NCBI GenBank assembly: GCA_022478985.1
Contig: JAKSZP010000112.1
Span: 1 to 64,000 of the forward strand
Direction: 5' to 3'
DNA: 64,000 nucleotides
From: Massospora cicadina
Taxonomy: Eukaryota; Entomophthoromycota; Entomophthoromycetes; Entomophthorales; Entomophthoraceae
The notes beneath the pieces are model-generated. The model did not search any database and was not told the DNA's origin. It saw only the letters and a list, made by a program, of their open reading frames with translations. Every line of letters starts with the position of its first letter. Positions within the stretch are counted from its first letter, which is position 1. Position numbers and translations under genes: made by a program. This document shows, one piece after another, positions 24,240-35,034 of the stretch.

Positions 24240-26070
24240 ATGCATCATCAAGGGATGTTTAAATTCTTAGAAGGATTCCAATCATTGATTAATTATGTTT
24301 CTGAGTTTTTCAAGTCTGCCTCCAAGTTTAGCAAGGATAACCGTGATGCTATTAATAATAAGCGCAAATTATCAATGAAGTGCAACAAAAACATATTCAA
24401 CTTGATCATGGAATATTTGGATTTGTTGACTCACAATTAATGAAGCGAGCTCAGGAAATGCAGGTTGAATATATATACTTTTTACCAACTCTCTTATCAT
24501 AATTAATTGATGGAAGAGGAAATAAAAACTCGCCTCTTCCAACTGGAACAATTGTACTCTAGAATTTAATTATAAGTTGGTGAAGTAGAAAAAGCCTCAG
24601 GAACTCTGGGTCATCATGGGAAACAAGGTCCTCCTGGTGTTGAAGGACCTCGTGGGCCAACTGTGGGTGAAGAGCTACGTGGACCTCCTGGTATTGATGG
24701 ACCTTGTGGACCCCAGGTGCTGAAGAGGCCTCATGGACCGCAAGGTGCTGATGGACCTCATGGACCACCTGGTTCTGATGGGCATTCAAGATCCCTTCTG
24801 CAAGCTGAATCCCTCTAGAACATTATTGTGCGCTTGCATGAGCAAATTCCTAAAGTTGACAAGGAGTGTAATTTAACTCCTGATGTGGTAACTATTGATC
24901 CTCTGTTGTAGCTTCAATCCTTATCTCATGCATTGAATGATCTGTGTGATTGGGCTAAGAAGTGATATCTTGCTACAGGCTTATGAAGCTAAAGGCGATA
25001 TGCTTCAAACGAAGAATAAACTTTGAAATATTAACACCATGCACAGCAGGAGCAAATTTTTAGTTATCTCGCATCTTGGACAAAAATTTGGGGCATTCTG
25101 ATCTCAATCGTTGAATTAATGAGCTTTGTACTGAGAACGCTGGTTCCTATCCTCAGTATCCTTCCCAGGCTTCTGCCTCTAACTTTTATGTCTTCACTCA
25201 ACTGGAACAACCTGGTGTGCATGTTTTGAAAGTTTGTGCCCCTATGAGTTTTAAACCTGTATTCAAGAGTAAGTACTCTCCTGGTGAAGGCAGTATTATC
25301 TCATTCCTCTATTTGTATGAGAAGGCGCTGAGTGAGGCTACGGATCAGCAGAAAATGAATTATTTACTAAATTGGTTTACCCAATTAGCCAAGAGATATA
25401 TTCTTCCTCATTTGATGACTTATTATACTTAATCCCAGGTTAAGGAACCGTTGATAAAAGAATTTGGAAGTGAACAAACCTTATCCTCTCAGAAAAAAGG
25501 ATTTTATGGGCATACAGCCCCATCAAAATGAAACTACCAAAGACTTCACTCATCGATTTTATTAGGAGGATCATACTTTAGTAGCATATGGCCATTTAAA
25601 TTTGGATGATGCTATTAATGCTGTTATGTCTGCTTTAACTTCTAGGACTTATTTAAAGTCTTCCTTATTAGCGAAAAAGAACTTCAGAAGTATCATAGAA
25701 ATCAAGGAGGCTTTGTTGGAATTGCCTGCTCAATTTTCTAAAAAACCATAAACCTACAACTCTCCAAGACCCAGTCGTCCTATAGTATATGAAGTGCCTG
25801 AAACTGCTAGAGCTATTCAGTGTAACTAGTATCACCAAAACTTCCATACAGAAGCCCGTTGTTATAAATAGGTTGCTGATGCAAAGTCGAAATAAGAAAT
25901 GACCAATTCATTCACCATCTTGATAATGATATGAGTATGCAGCAGGAACATCAAAACCGTGTAGAATATAATAAAGACTAGTAGAAATCCTATTCCTTGC
26001 CCTCCTTCTTGGCTTTACCCTCTCAGTTATTAAAGAATGATCAAACGTATTGATTTTCAAGTGAATCAAA
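24240..26070 (+). pseudogene. Gag of element E
   Basis: The first open part (24240-24440) has FKSASKFSKDNRDAINNKRK. A heptad-like stretch EEEIKTRLFQLEQLYSRI follows, then the collagen-like segment. Downstream are a Gag core (25217-25432; YEKALSEATDQQKMNYLLNW), LNLDDAINAVMSALTS near 25598-25645, and a zinc motif at 25821-25861 reading CN-stop-YHQNFHTEARC, which looks like the C-YH-H-C type of Gag finger. Stops are mostly TAA/TAG where Gln or Glu is expected. No single frame spans the gene. Confidence 0.78.
24600..24781 (+). other. Collagen-like Gly-X-Y segment within Gag of E
   Basis: From 24600 the frame has Gly at nearly every third residue: GTLGHHGKQGPPGVEGPRGP, GPPGIDGPCGP, then after a short shifted piece GPQGADGPHGPPGSDG. 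Proline is common in the X and Y positions, as in collagen triple helices. The short out-of-phase piece (24713-24733) is explained by one lost and one gained base, which restore the frame. Element D has a poorer version at 18676-18812. Elements A, C and F show no such stretch. In viral and bacterial proteins such segments form trimeric stalks; here the role is unknown. Confidence 0.82.
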
Positions 26071-26234
26071 AAAATGCTAAAGCCACTATTGACATTGGAT
26101 CTCCTGTGAATGTGGTCTTATCAAAATTGATAAAATAATTATGTTAACGCCCAATATTATATATTATAAAGAAAATGGCACTGCAGGACCTCAGAGTACT
26201 CAATCAATTGGAGCTTTTTTTGTCACTCCCATTG

Positions 26235-26249
26235 AAGATTGGGAAGTTT
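26235..26249. repeat. Left target duplication of the 149-bp insert
   Basis: AAGATTGGGAAGTTT, repeated identically at 26399-26413. Confidence 0.85.
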
Positions 26250-26398
26250 TGGGGTGGTGTGAGCCACCCCACCCGCAGTTGGGCCCACATCTGTGGTACT
26301 TAGATTTGCGCAGCCCCAGTGCGGCGGAGGGCAGTACCCTGGGTTTCATCCCGCAAAGTTTCCTGAACTGGGTGCCCTAAAGGGCATACAAAAACTTA
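26250..26398 (+). mobile_element. SINE-like 149-bp GC-rich insertion
   Basis: A block much richer in GC than its surroundings, bracketed by identical 15-bp repeats. It starts with a perfect hairpin (GGGGTGG at 26251-26257, CCACCCC at 26264-26270) and has another near its end (TGCCCT/AGGGCA around 26373-26386). GGGTTTCATCCC at 26341 resembles a pol III B box (GGTTCGANTCC) but is not exact, and I see no convincing A box. The last bases are A-rich. A 15-bp duplication suggests LINE-type mobilisation. No second copy is in the window. The orientation is given from the A-rich end. Confidence 0.6.
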
Positions 26399-26413
26399 AA
26401 GATTGGGAAGTTT
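26399..26413. repeat. Right target duplication of the 149-bp insert
   Basis: Identical copy of 26235-26249. Confidence 0.85.
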
Positions 26414-27029
26414 ACTTTCTCAATACCTGCAATTGTCCTTGATAACTTGAGTTCTGACCTTCTCCTGTGTACTCAATATTTGTGGGAATTTGATGGAATC
26501 ATTTTTTACCCTAACTCTTCTCTATCCCTTTTAGGGTATAGGGTTCCATTGTTTTTATCTGAACATGCTCAACATACTAGATGTCGGGTATGTCTGTTAG
26601 AGAAATCAAGGAGGTCTTATTCCATTCAGTATTATGTTTAGGGTCCTTTTGTAAAATTACTCCCTACGCCGACTGACATATAAGAAGGGATGCCTGTTCC
26701 CCTCTAAGATTGTGATTATTCCGCCAAAATCTCAGGTTATTGTCAATATAATTTTGCATTTTTCTATTAATAAGGGATATTTACTACAAATCTAAGGCAT
26801 TTCTAATCCTTCTGCGCTTGAGATCTTGCCTTAAATTGGGGTATTATATTATGCATATTCTGGATCAGTACATGTTTTATTTTCTACCCTTAGTAATGAA
26901 CCAAAAACGGTAAATAAACAAAATCCAATAGCCCATGTCAGACTATTGCCCTTATCTTGAATTTATGACGTTACAACTTTTGGCAGTCTACAAGACTTTG
27001 GGCTGGAACCTAATCAAGAGATTCTTACT

Positions 27030-27820
27030 GTGGGACCTGCAATAGGGAAACATCTTAAAGAACAGGAGAAACAAGTGCTTCAATTATTGGAAGAGTACTC
27101 TGATATAATTGCCAAGCATACTCACGATTTTGGTAAAATGAAGGGATTAATGCATACCGTTGAAACTGGAGATCACCATCCTATTCATGCCAAACCCTAT
27201 TGTAAGTCGAAAGTGGAGGAAGCACAGGTCACCAATGACTTACATCAACTCTTGGAGGCTGGATTATTAAAACCCTTCAATATTCCTTATGCCTCACCGC
27301 TGCTATTGGTGAAGAAGGATGGCTCACATTGATTGGTTATGGATTATCACAAGTTAAATGCAATTACACATCAAAATAGATACCCTTTAACAAGAATTAT
27401 TGATTCCCTCCGGTTGGTAGCTGACTCAGCCTATTTTTTGGCAATGTACCTTACCGGTGAGTACTAGCAAATTGATTTAGCTCGAGAAGACTGAGCTAAA
27501 TGTGCCCTAATATCTAGTGAGGGTTTATTTACTCACCCATATGCCACAAGGGTTGAGCAACGCCACAGCAACATCCAAAGGGCCATGGATGGTATGTTAC
27601 AGGATTTAAAGCTGACCTATGTTTTGTATATCTGAATAATATTACTGTGTTTTCAAAAACATTTATTAAGCATTTGGATCATTTAAAAGAAGTCTTAAAC
27701 GAACTCAGAATTCGTTGCTAAATCTCAAGCATTCTAAATATTTATATCATAATGAAATGCAGTTCTTAGGTCACCAGGTTTCGGCTAAAGGAATTCAATT
27801 ACTTTCATATAAATTTAAAG
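27030..27820 (+). pseudogene. Reverse transcriptase of element E
   Basis: The N-terminal part is open at 27030-27332: LLEEYSDIIAKHTHDFGK, HTVETGDHHPIHAKPYCKSK, AGLLKPFNIPYASPLLLVKK, all in the order seen in Ty3/gypsy RT. A TGA in place of Arg (CGA) follows at 27331. Motif B is MPQGLSNATATSKGPWM-like, in two frames. The catalytic loop at 27629-27640 is YLNN, with both Asp changed to Asn (GAT to AAT). Inactive. Confidence 0.88.
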
Positions 27821-27827
27821 CTATTAA

Positions 27828-28420
27828 ATGAATGACACCTCCAACCTCCTTGTGAGATATCCAAGTTTTCATCAGTATGATTGGTATTATCATCAATTTA
27901 TACCAAAGTTTGCTGTTATGGCAGAGCCCTTATTCCATTTATTACATAAAGGTGTGCCATTTAAGTGGAGCTCAGCTCAGGAACAGTCTTTTTTCTATCC
28001 AAACTGCCTTAACTAAGGCATCTGTTTTGATCCATCCTCGATTTGATAAAGCCTTTTATTCTGCATGATGATGCAAGTAATGTAGCCATTGGGCTATTTT
28101 ATCCCTGTGGATGAAGAGCAGATCGACCATACTGTGACGTTTTATAGAAAAACAATATACAAAGCTGAGCGTAATTATAGTGTAACTGAACAGGAGTGTT
28201 AAGCTGAAATTTTAGCAATTAAGCACTTCCATCCCTTTCTATATGGTAACCATTTTATTGTTATTACCGATCATTCTTCCTTAATATGGTTACAAAATAT
28301 GAAGGATCCTGATGGAAGACTAGCTTGTTGGGATTAAAATTTTAAAAATTATGATTTTTCAATTGTACATCGCATGGGTACCAAAAATTAAAATGCTGAT
28401 GGCCTATCCCAATTACCTAA
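27828..28420 (+). pseudogene. RT thumb and RNase H of element E
   Basis: FHQYDWYYHQFIPKFAVMAE (27870-27925) and LFHLLHKGVPFKWSSAQEQS are the connection domain. RNase H follows: AERNYSVTEQEC at 28168-28200, AILAIKHFHPFLYGNHFIVI (28210-28265), TDHSSLIWLQNMKDPDGRLA (28268-28326) and NYDFSIVHRMGTKN. Several TAA codons replace Gln or Leu. The sequence is well recognisable although no frame exceeds 110 codons. Confidence 0.85.
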
Positions 28421-29662
28421 AAATGACCTTAGATTCTGGAAAAGAGGAACGGCTATATATTTTAATTGGACGTCCTGAGTTGTGGGATCAAGAATATGAA
28501 GAAGACTGTGCCTTCCTAAAAACTATTACTAAAGATATCATATTTTGGGAAGGAACTTTGTATAAGAAGGTCAAATCCAAGTGGTTACCCTTTTTGCACC
28601 CAAATTCAAGATACCATCCTATCATGGAAGGACATGAACAAGTAAGTCATAGTGTTTTAAAGAAAACCCAAGAGTAGTTGAAAACCCAATACTATTGAAA
28701 TAATATGACAGAAACCATTAGAGACACTTAACTCATGCCTCATATGTAAAAGTCATGGTGCAACCAACCCTACATATCGGCATCAAGTGATTCCACCAAT
28801 GAAGGCGTTAAAGTGGTAAGTATTGATGTTGTTTGACCTTTTCCACAAGGGCTTCATGGAGATCAGTACATTATCATTGCTGTCGACCATTTAACAAAAT
28901 GGGTTGAGGCCATATCTATTGCTACTCCCTAATCTAAAGCCACTGCTTTATTTATCTATTACCAAATCATTACTCAACATGGGTGTCCCAAGGTCCTTAT
29001 GTCAGATAATGGAACGAATTCTACTTCTCAACTTTTACAAGAGCTTTCAAATTATTCAATACCGTCTAACGGTTTGTTGTTCCTTACCATCCATTAACTA
29101 ATGGCCATTGAGCGAGTCATTGGAACTTTAGTTTCTATATTAAGGAAGATGGCTTCAACGGACCCAACTTGGTGGAACTTCTTTTTACCCAATGTTTTGT
29201 TTGCTTACCAAATAAGTTATCATTGAGTCATCAAATTGTCACCTTTCAAATGTATTTACGGGTGAGACCCCTAAGTTCCTTCAAGAATTTAAGAAATACT
29301 CAAAGAAATTTTTACCAGAAAACTCTGATTTGGTTATGAGAAATCTGGCGGATGAGATCATTCGCCTGTAAACTTAAGCCATGTAATCAATTGAAGTTAC
29401 CACCAAGAAGGAGACCCAAAAATTAATCAACATAGACTTGTTTTACCTGAATATCAAATTGGGGATTATGTTATGCATTATCACTCCCATCCTGGTTGGT
29501 GAGCTGAGAAGTTGTGATCTAATTATCCTGGTCCTTATCGTGTTTATTCCAAAAAGGACTAGAATATTCAATTGTCCATGTGGATATAATTATAGTTGAA
29601 AAATCGTATCTACTCTAGATTTTTGAGAATTCATCCTCCTCTGCAATCAAATGTTGATGAGG
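28420..29662 (+). pseudogene. Integrase of element E
   Basis: The connector (28351-28677) ends with the HHCC start MEGHEQV. The second pair is CKSHG-type near 28735-28755. Core: SIDVV-stop-PFPQG with the first Asp (28822-28840), YIIIAVDHLTKWVEAISIAT, VLMSDNGTNSTSQ with the second Asp (28993-29030) and IERVIGTLVSILRK with the Glu (29104-29145) after a frameshift. All three catalytic residues remain. The C-terminal part has EYQIGDYVMHY and SNYPGPYRVYSK, the GPY module. Broken by shifts and by TGA and TAA. Confidence 0.85.
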
Positions 29663-30004
29663 AAGTATCAGGATTTTGGTAAATATATCCATTTCCAAAA
29701 TGCCTACCCAAATAACCCCCCAATAATATCAAATGGGGAATTAATGATTCTACTCTTGTCAAGCCTAATAAGAACGATAGTTCTTATACTAAACAGATTA
29801 TATCAGAGGATTTGATTGCTCAATGATTGAAAAAATTTGATAAAATCTGAACTACTTCAAAGCCTATAAATATTCAATCTTTTTGTTAATAAAGGTTAGG
29901 TTTAATTACAACCTTATTTTTATTGTTCGTAACTTTTTAGAAAATCAACCTAAGTAACTTCGAGAGAATACCTGCCATTTTTAAGTGTAATTCAAAACTT
30001 CAAA
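29663..30004 (+). repeat. 3' LTR of element E
   Basis: About 342 bp, preceded by the purine-rich GATGAGGAAG. It aligns with the left LTR. D's integrase resumes directly after it. Confidence 0.75.
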
Positions 30005-31010
30005 AACGGGAATCTGGAAAACTTACCAGGGACTCAAGGCTCAATGCTACTGGGAAGGAATGCTTGTTACAATCCAAGTTGTATTAGAGTCCTGCCTGGT
30101 CTGTAAAAGTCAATCCAGACCTAATCCCTGATCTCAATATCACGTAGTTCCACCTTGTGAACCCTTCCATACTATTAGCATTGATGTTGTGGTACCTCTC
30201 CTTGAGCCTCTAATGGTCATTGGTTCCTCCTTCTAGCCATGTATCATTTATTTAGTGGATCAAAGATATATTGCTACCATCCACTTTAAAAAAGCTACAA
30301 CCACATTCTTATATAATCAGATTATCTCCAGAATAGGGGCCCTAGTATAATTCTCTCAGATAATGGTCAAAACTTCTAATCATTACTGGTGAATAATTTA
30401 GCCGATCTGGTGGAATCCACCAAGGTACTTTCCAATCCATACCATCCTGTAACCAATGGAATGGTAAAGTTGGCGAATGGTGCCCTAACTGCTACCCTCT
30501 AGAAAGTGGCCACAACTGACTCTCTGTAATGGTCCCAATATCTGCCTAGTGTGATTCTGGCCTACATAATATGTATTCATTGAATAATTAAGATGTCGCC
30601 TTCCAGGCTTTATATGTAAAAAATCCTTAGTTGCCTTCTAAAGTGCAGAGTAAGTTAGATCAAGCATTGTCTGATGCCCCTGAAGTTACCATGTTAAATA
30701 TTACCAATCAAATAATCTGACTTCAGGTTCCAGTCCAAGAACTTATCTGCTACAACAAGTAGAGAAAGTAATCAATTTGATCAGCATGACCCCCTGCACA
30801 CCTTACAACAAGATGATTTAGTCATTTTCTTCCATCATCAGCCTGATGTCATGACAAAAATTGGGCACCAACTGGTCGAGGCCCTATAAAGTCATTTATA
30901 AGTAGGGCAACAAACGCTCAATTGTAGAGGTCATTCAGGGTGACATAGTAAGCCATGTACATTATCACTTTCTCCATCCGTAGTCACCCCTACGCCAAGA
31001 TCTAGAGAGG
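30005..31010 (+). pseudogene. Integrase of element D, continued after E
   Basis: It starts inside the HHCC finger: KTYQGLKAQCYWEGM, then ESCLVCKSQSRP with the CX2C pair (about 30090-30115). Core: PFHTISIDVVVPL (first Asp, around 30180), CIIYLVDQRYIAT, then IILSDNGQNF (second Asp, 30347-30377), YHPVTNGMVKLANGAL, where the catalytic Glu has become Lys (GAG or GAA to AAG). Stops interrupt the frame. The C-terminus runs to the polypurine-like AGAGAGGG (31003-31010) before the LTR. Confidence 0.85.
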
Positions 31011-31018
31011 GTCATTTT

Positions 31019-31586
31019 TGGGATAATCTACCCAAATAGGAGTTTTGGATGTGTGGATAAAGGAAATCAAGCCTGATATGATGAGATAGCCTTAAAATCT
31101 ATCAGGGATAATCCCTAACAAAAAAATACAGCCTTCCAACATTGAGGATCAACCCCAACTTATGCGGTCAACTATTTCTCCCTCAAAGCTTCCTAATCTT
31201 GGGGCTAAACCTGATCCATGCAGCAATTGAGTCTTATTCAACAGAGATGACCACCCTGCCTCAGAATACCCCAATTTGTAATAGGCATAGATCTTAGCTT
31301 GGAACGCTTGGAGATTTCTCAATTAAAACTCCCTGATCTTCATACAATAATGTTTTATAGAAAGTGAAAGATTAATCTCTTTTTGCCATAACCATTTTGG
31401 ACTACCTCCAAAAGTCATTTAGGGATGAACATATATTTAGGATTTACCACTCCAGGCATAGTATCCCGAGTGAAGACTTTTTGGCAAAGAAATTTATATC
31501 TTATAATCTACTACCTAGGAACTTTGGGTCCCCTGGCCTCAAAAAAATTAAAGGGATACATGGTATCAAACCCCGTGGTCTCAACA
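31019..31586 (+). repeat. 3' LTR of element D
   Basis: 568 bp, from TGGGATAATC to TCTCAACA, aligned to 17291-17854. TTCTA follows at 31587-31591 as the second half of the duplication. Confidence 0.88.
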
Positions 31587-31591
31587 TTCTA

Positions 31592-31700
31592 CATCAGGCA
31601 TCAGCAGAAGCTTAGCCTACTAACCTAGTGGATATTATATTGATTGGGCCACCAGTATCTATAATTGCTCGGATTTTTATACCTTCTACAAAAATATTGC
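31592..31700 (-). pseudogene. Protease, active-site half, element C
   Basis: On the minus strand the sequence reads IRAIIDTGGPINII (about 31635-31675). DTG is the catalytic motif of a retroviral-type aspartic protease. F has LRAIIDTGTPVNIV at the same position (54190-54240). The remaining half of the enzyme is at 17047-17290. The active-site triad itself is intact in this remnant. Confidence 0.85.
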
Positions 31701-34530
31701 AGTAGGTGCACTCTGAATAAGACAAACTGTTGGTACCTATTACCAAACATTCAAGGGCTATTCATTATAAAAAAGTGATAATGCCAGTTTGACATGGGGA
31801 TACTCCTGGGAAATTTTCTCTACCAGAATTGCAACATTTACACCCTCTAGTACAGTGACATCCATTGAGGTTCTGACTTACCCATGACAATACGCTCAAG
31901 AATTTGACAGGTGTACAGTTTTTGTATATCTGGGTGAAACTTTGTGCCTTTAATCTTTTTTGCTTCCACTCAGGTTGGTCCTGAGACATCGTTGAGGGTT
32001 TGTTGGTATAATAAATCATTGGGGTTGATTACTGGTACTGATGCAAAACGACTCATTGGAAATTATCAGAGACAAATAAATTTGAATCAGCAGAGATATA
32101 GCGTCCTTTTTCTACTCCGCTCAAACTTTTCCCTGTTCAGTCCGGGCTGGTGGTACTGCATGAAAATGCGGTTTGCCAGGGCAGCTGGCCGCAAAGTTCA
32201 CTCTTAGCCGCACAAGAAGCAAGCATTCATGTATATGGCTCTCATCTCTGGATCACACTCAAAAGTCTGATTTGAAGGTTAACTGAGGAATTGTAATTTG
32301 ACTTAGGACAAGCCAGGTAACTATAAGGAGAACAGAAAGTACCCTCCAAAGTGTCAAATGGCTGAATATTATCCAACAGATTATATCCGAGTTAGTTGTT
32401 GTCCATTTCCTAAAGGGTAATTGGTAGCGGTCACAGAGGCTTTTTGTTCCATGTTGGGAGCACAAAAAGAGATGATAGACGGCGTAAATAATTGACAATT
32501 TGCAATAGCGCCGCTTCTTCCTGAAGAACGGGAACCATAGCATTATACATCTCAAGATATGGCTTACAGCTGCTGTCATTGCAAAGCTGCATCCTCGTTG
32601 GTCAAAATATCTGCTCTCACTAGCATGTGGACCTCAGGCGTGAATAACTATTCAAACTCCAACAAGGACTCGCTCCATTAAAATTTTATTTTTAAAAAAC
32701 TACCTTGCATTTAGCCATCTTCGCCACGCCCCCAAACAGATGGAGCACGGTTTCCTTTACCTCATGATATGGTATGGCGCAATTCTTAAGGTATCATATG
32801 TCTTGGTCAGCGCTCTTGACATCCAGAGTGGACATCTAAAGTTTAGCATTCTGCCAGTCTTTTGCTCCTTCCAAAGTAAATTCAAACTATTTAAAGTATT
32901 TATGTGTGTTTTTATATTGACAAAAAGGTGGTAGCTTCTCAACTCATACAAACTCACCCTGCTCCAGGCTTCTGGTTCTGGGTGCAGACAATTGAGGTTC
33001 ATATCGGCTAAGGAGAACATCACCTTGTGAGCCATAATAGGGTCACATGTGCAGTGAAAATTTGCCTTAGGTGACTGGGAAGAGGTTGGATCATTGGTAG
33101 GGTTGCTGCAACAGCCGGGGTGCTCACTGTCTGAACTGTGGTATTCATTGCCTGAGTCACCACTGCTCATACCACTACTTCTTTCATCAGTCCGTGCAGC
33201 AAAAGTTCAAATACAATATTCTCCACTTTAATCAAATTGCAGTGGCACTGCACATCTCTCTCCTCCTGCTGGAGCTCCTCGATTTCTTTCTGTAATTTGT
33301 GGCGGAGGTCTTAGTCTATATTAAATTTATGCTATATTTCCTAAAGCCATACAAGGACATTTTTAATTTCCCAGAATTAAAGTGTTCTTCCAACCAATCT
33401 TGCAAGCCTGTTGGTTCACTTCATCCATTTGACTGGTCAAAGCAGCTCGTTCCTACACCAGCTTCTCAATAGATTGTTGAGGTTATTCTGAGCGCACCTG
33501 CATATTTGCGTACTCCACCATCTCATCAAATGGAAGAGTAACAGCTTGACCTCAAGCTGCTTGGTTGAAATTTCAGGTTGGTTGATCTGAATTATCAATT
33601 TGCGTATTCTGGGGTTGCCAAGAAAGATCCAGCTGAGTTGTTGGCGGCCCTTTGATTACTCCACTCATCTCAAAGTTAAGAGAATTTAATTGCCACTGAG
33701 CTGGCGTGATTAATCAAACGTCGCTCTAACAAGGTGACCTGGTCCTCATCTGAGACACCATCATGTCAAAACCTTCCACCCATTCAGTCATTTCCACCAT
33801 GAAATTCTCTGTGTTACTGCCCAACATCATGACATTTCATATCCATTCACCCAAAAGACTGCGCCAATCTTATAATTCTCCTATGAAATGGGGCAACTCA
33901 TGGTTGGGCGAGGAATAATTGAACCAGGAAATTACAGACGTCCATGACATGACTTTCCACTTGAACTAGCGTCCCCTATACCTCCAAGAAAGAGTGTTTG
34001 AGGCGTTCAAGTAAGAGGTGAGTGTCAGTCTGTTGCGCTTGAATAAAATGCATGACATCGCCGATTTCAACTTTATGCTGGTCCAACACATGGAGAGGTG
34101 GAGGAATGAAGACTGAACATATGAAACCAGGTATTCATCAACCTCATGGGAGCTGAACCAGCGAGACAACTCTATGGTGGTAGTGTCAAGGTATGACATA
34201 TACATGGTGTACCATTCGACTTGGTTACCCTGTTAAAGAATAGGCCCATGGCATGATCGCCCACATCTCCTTAATAAAGGTGGTAACTCTGAAATAGTCA
34301 TTCCATTATACCCCGCTGTGGCTTGGGAGTTACGTTCATGGTCTTCCCTGTTGGGCTGAATCTAACGCGGGGCAAGCTGCTAGCTGCAAGTCCATCCTGG
34401 TCTCCTCATCCCCTGGTTCTGTCACCATAAATATTGCTAATTCCTTATTGGATATTTCCATCGCCTCACCAAAATATCTGTCATGGAACCTGATTAGGTT
34501 CCAACATAAGTAGTGGGGGCTCATCATGAT
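31700..34530 (-). pseudogene. Gag of element C
   Basis: The likely start is Met at 34527, 46 bases inside the primer-binding site; the first 63 codons are open to 34336 (SPHYLCWNLIRFHDRYFGEA). Later open pieces are at 33966-34205, 32757-33170 (MSSGDSGNEYHSSDSEHPG; acidic and Ser-rich) and 32259-32579. I could not find an intact zinc knuckle; a Cys-rich patch in the 31765-32019 frame (CTRGCKCCNSG) is in the expected place but does not fit the spacing. Heavily broken. Confidence 0.65.
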
Positions 34531-34569
34531 GCCCTAGTTGATCGTTGTGCTACAGTTGACCAATGGCCC

Positions 34570-34587
34570 CCTGTAGTGAGCTTTACT
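34570..34587 (-). promoter_or_regulatory. Primer-binding site of element C
   Basis: Minus strand: AAGCTCACTACAGGGGGCC close to the LTR. The last part is identical to the shared site and the TGGTG start is damaged. Confidence 0.6.
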
Positions 34588-35034
34588 TGTAACTACTGGC
34601 GGTATTGGTTAAACTCCGCTAAGCTTGTTGCACAGATGTAGAACCACTGAGCAACAGATAGACCATATGAAGATTGCCAATAAAACATGATTAACCTTCT
34701 CCTCTTTCTTCAACTTGAGTCCTACCTCCTCTCTTTCTACCCAAAAACCACACTTTTCTAGCCTTCTTGTCACGCTTATATATTCATGACTTTGGTCAAT
34801 TCTGATCCTTCCGTCTTAGGCTATTTTTTACTCATATATATAAATGGTTCAGCCTCATCGCTGAGAGGCTTCAGCAAAATCTATCTTTTAAACTTAGCAT
34901 CGCCTCCTCGCCTCCATGAACTTCGCTTGAGTTGACATAGATTTCTACTCAAATCTCAGAGCTCACATTGACTAATAAATACGGTTTGTTAAACTATATG
35001 TGGCTTATCTTCCAGTCATAATAATTTATTGACA
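34588..35034 (-). repeat. 5' LTR of element C
   Basis: 447 bp, from TGTAACTACTGGCGG to TTGACA, aligned to 13484-13929. CTATA follows. Confidence 0.85.

Larger units (their letters stand above)
26076..26660 (+). pseudogene. Protease of element E, interrupted by a 149-bp insert
   Basis: The active-site region reads ATIDIGSPVNVV (Asp at 26091). The usual DTG or DSG has become DIG. After the insert (26250-26398) is removed with one copy of its duplication, the frame reads LPLKIGKFTFSIPAIVLDN and then SDLLLCTQYLWEFDGII and LSLLGYRVPL. This is the normal end of a Ty3/gypsy protease. Element F has DTGTPVNIV and YDLLIG at the same places. Confidence 0.8.
23456..30004 (+). mobile_element. Gypsy element E, nested in D
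   Basis: Short LTRs (about 23456-23803 and 29663-30004) flank a plus-strand Ty3/gypsy element of about 6.5 kb. It interrupts the HHCC zinc finger of D's integrase: LEGHQ-V on the left, KTYQGLKAQCYWEGM on the right. The matching region of E's own integrase is MEGHEQV...LKTQYY. The ends are approximate and I could not read a clean 5-bp duplication (left flank GACCGT, right flank AAACGG). A 149-bp insert lies in its protease. Confidence 0.82.
17291..31586 (+). mobile_element. Gypsy element D, nested in C and split by E
   Basis: LTRs at 17291-17854 and 31019-31586 point to a plus-strand Ty3/gypsy element with 5-bp TTCTA duplications. It sits inside the protease gene of C. Without element E it is about 7.7 kb. 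Order: LTR, PBS, gag with a collagen-like stretch and CCHC, protease, RT, RNase H, integrase, LTR. E sits in the integrase zinc finger. All frames are broken. Confidence 0.9.
13484..35034 (-). mobile_element. Gypsy element C, split by nested element D
   Basis: Two LTRs (13484-13929 and 34588-35034) bound a minus-strand Ty3/gypsy element. A polypurine tract lies inside the left LTR and a primer-binding site inside the right. Flanks are ATATA (13479-13483) and CTATA (35035-35039), a 5-bp duplication with one change. Removing D and one copy of its TTCTA duplication leaves about 7.25 kb, a normal size. Gene order from the right is gag, protease, RT, RNase H, integrase. Every gene is broken. Confidence 0.88.

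Noticed and set aside
24559..24789. 76-codon minus-strand frame, His- and Val-rich
   Set aside because: It is the antisense of the Gly-X-Y segment of Gag E; its repetitive look is a by-product.
23449..30010. 5-bp target duplication for element E
   Set aside because: Flanks GACCGT and AAACGG agree only in part; not claimed.
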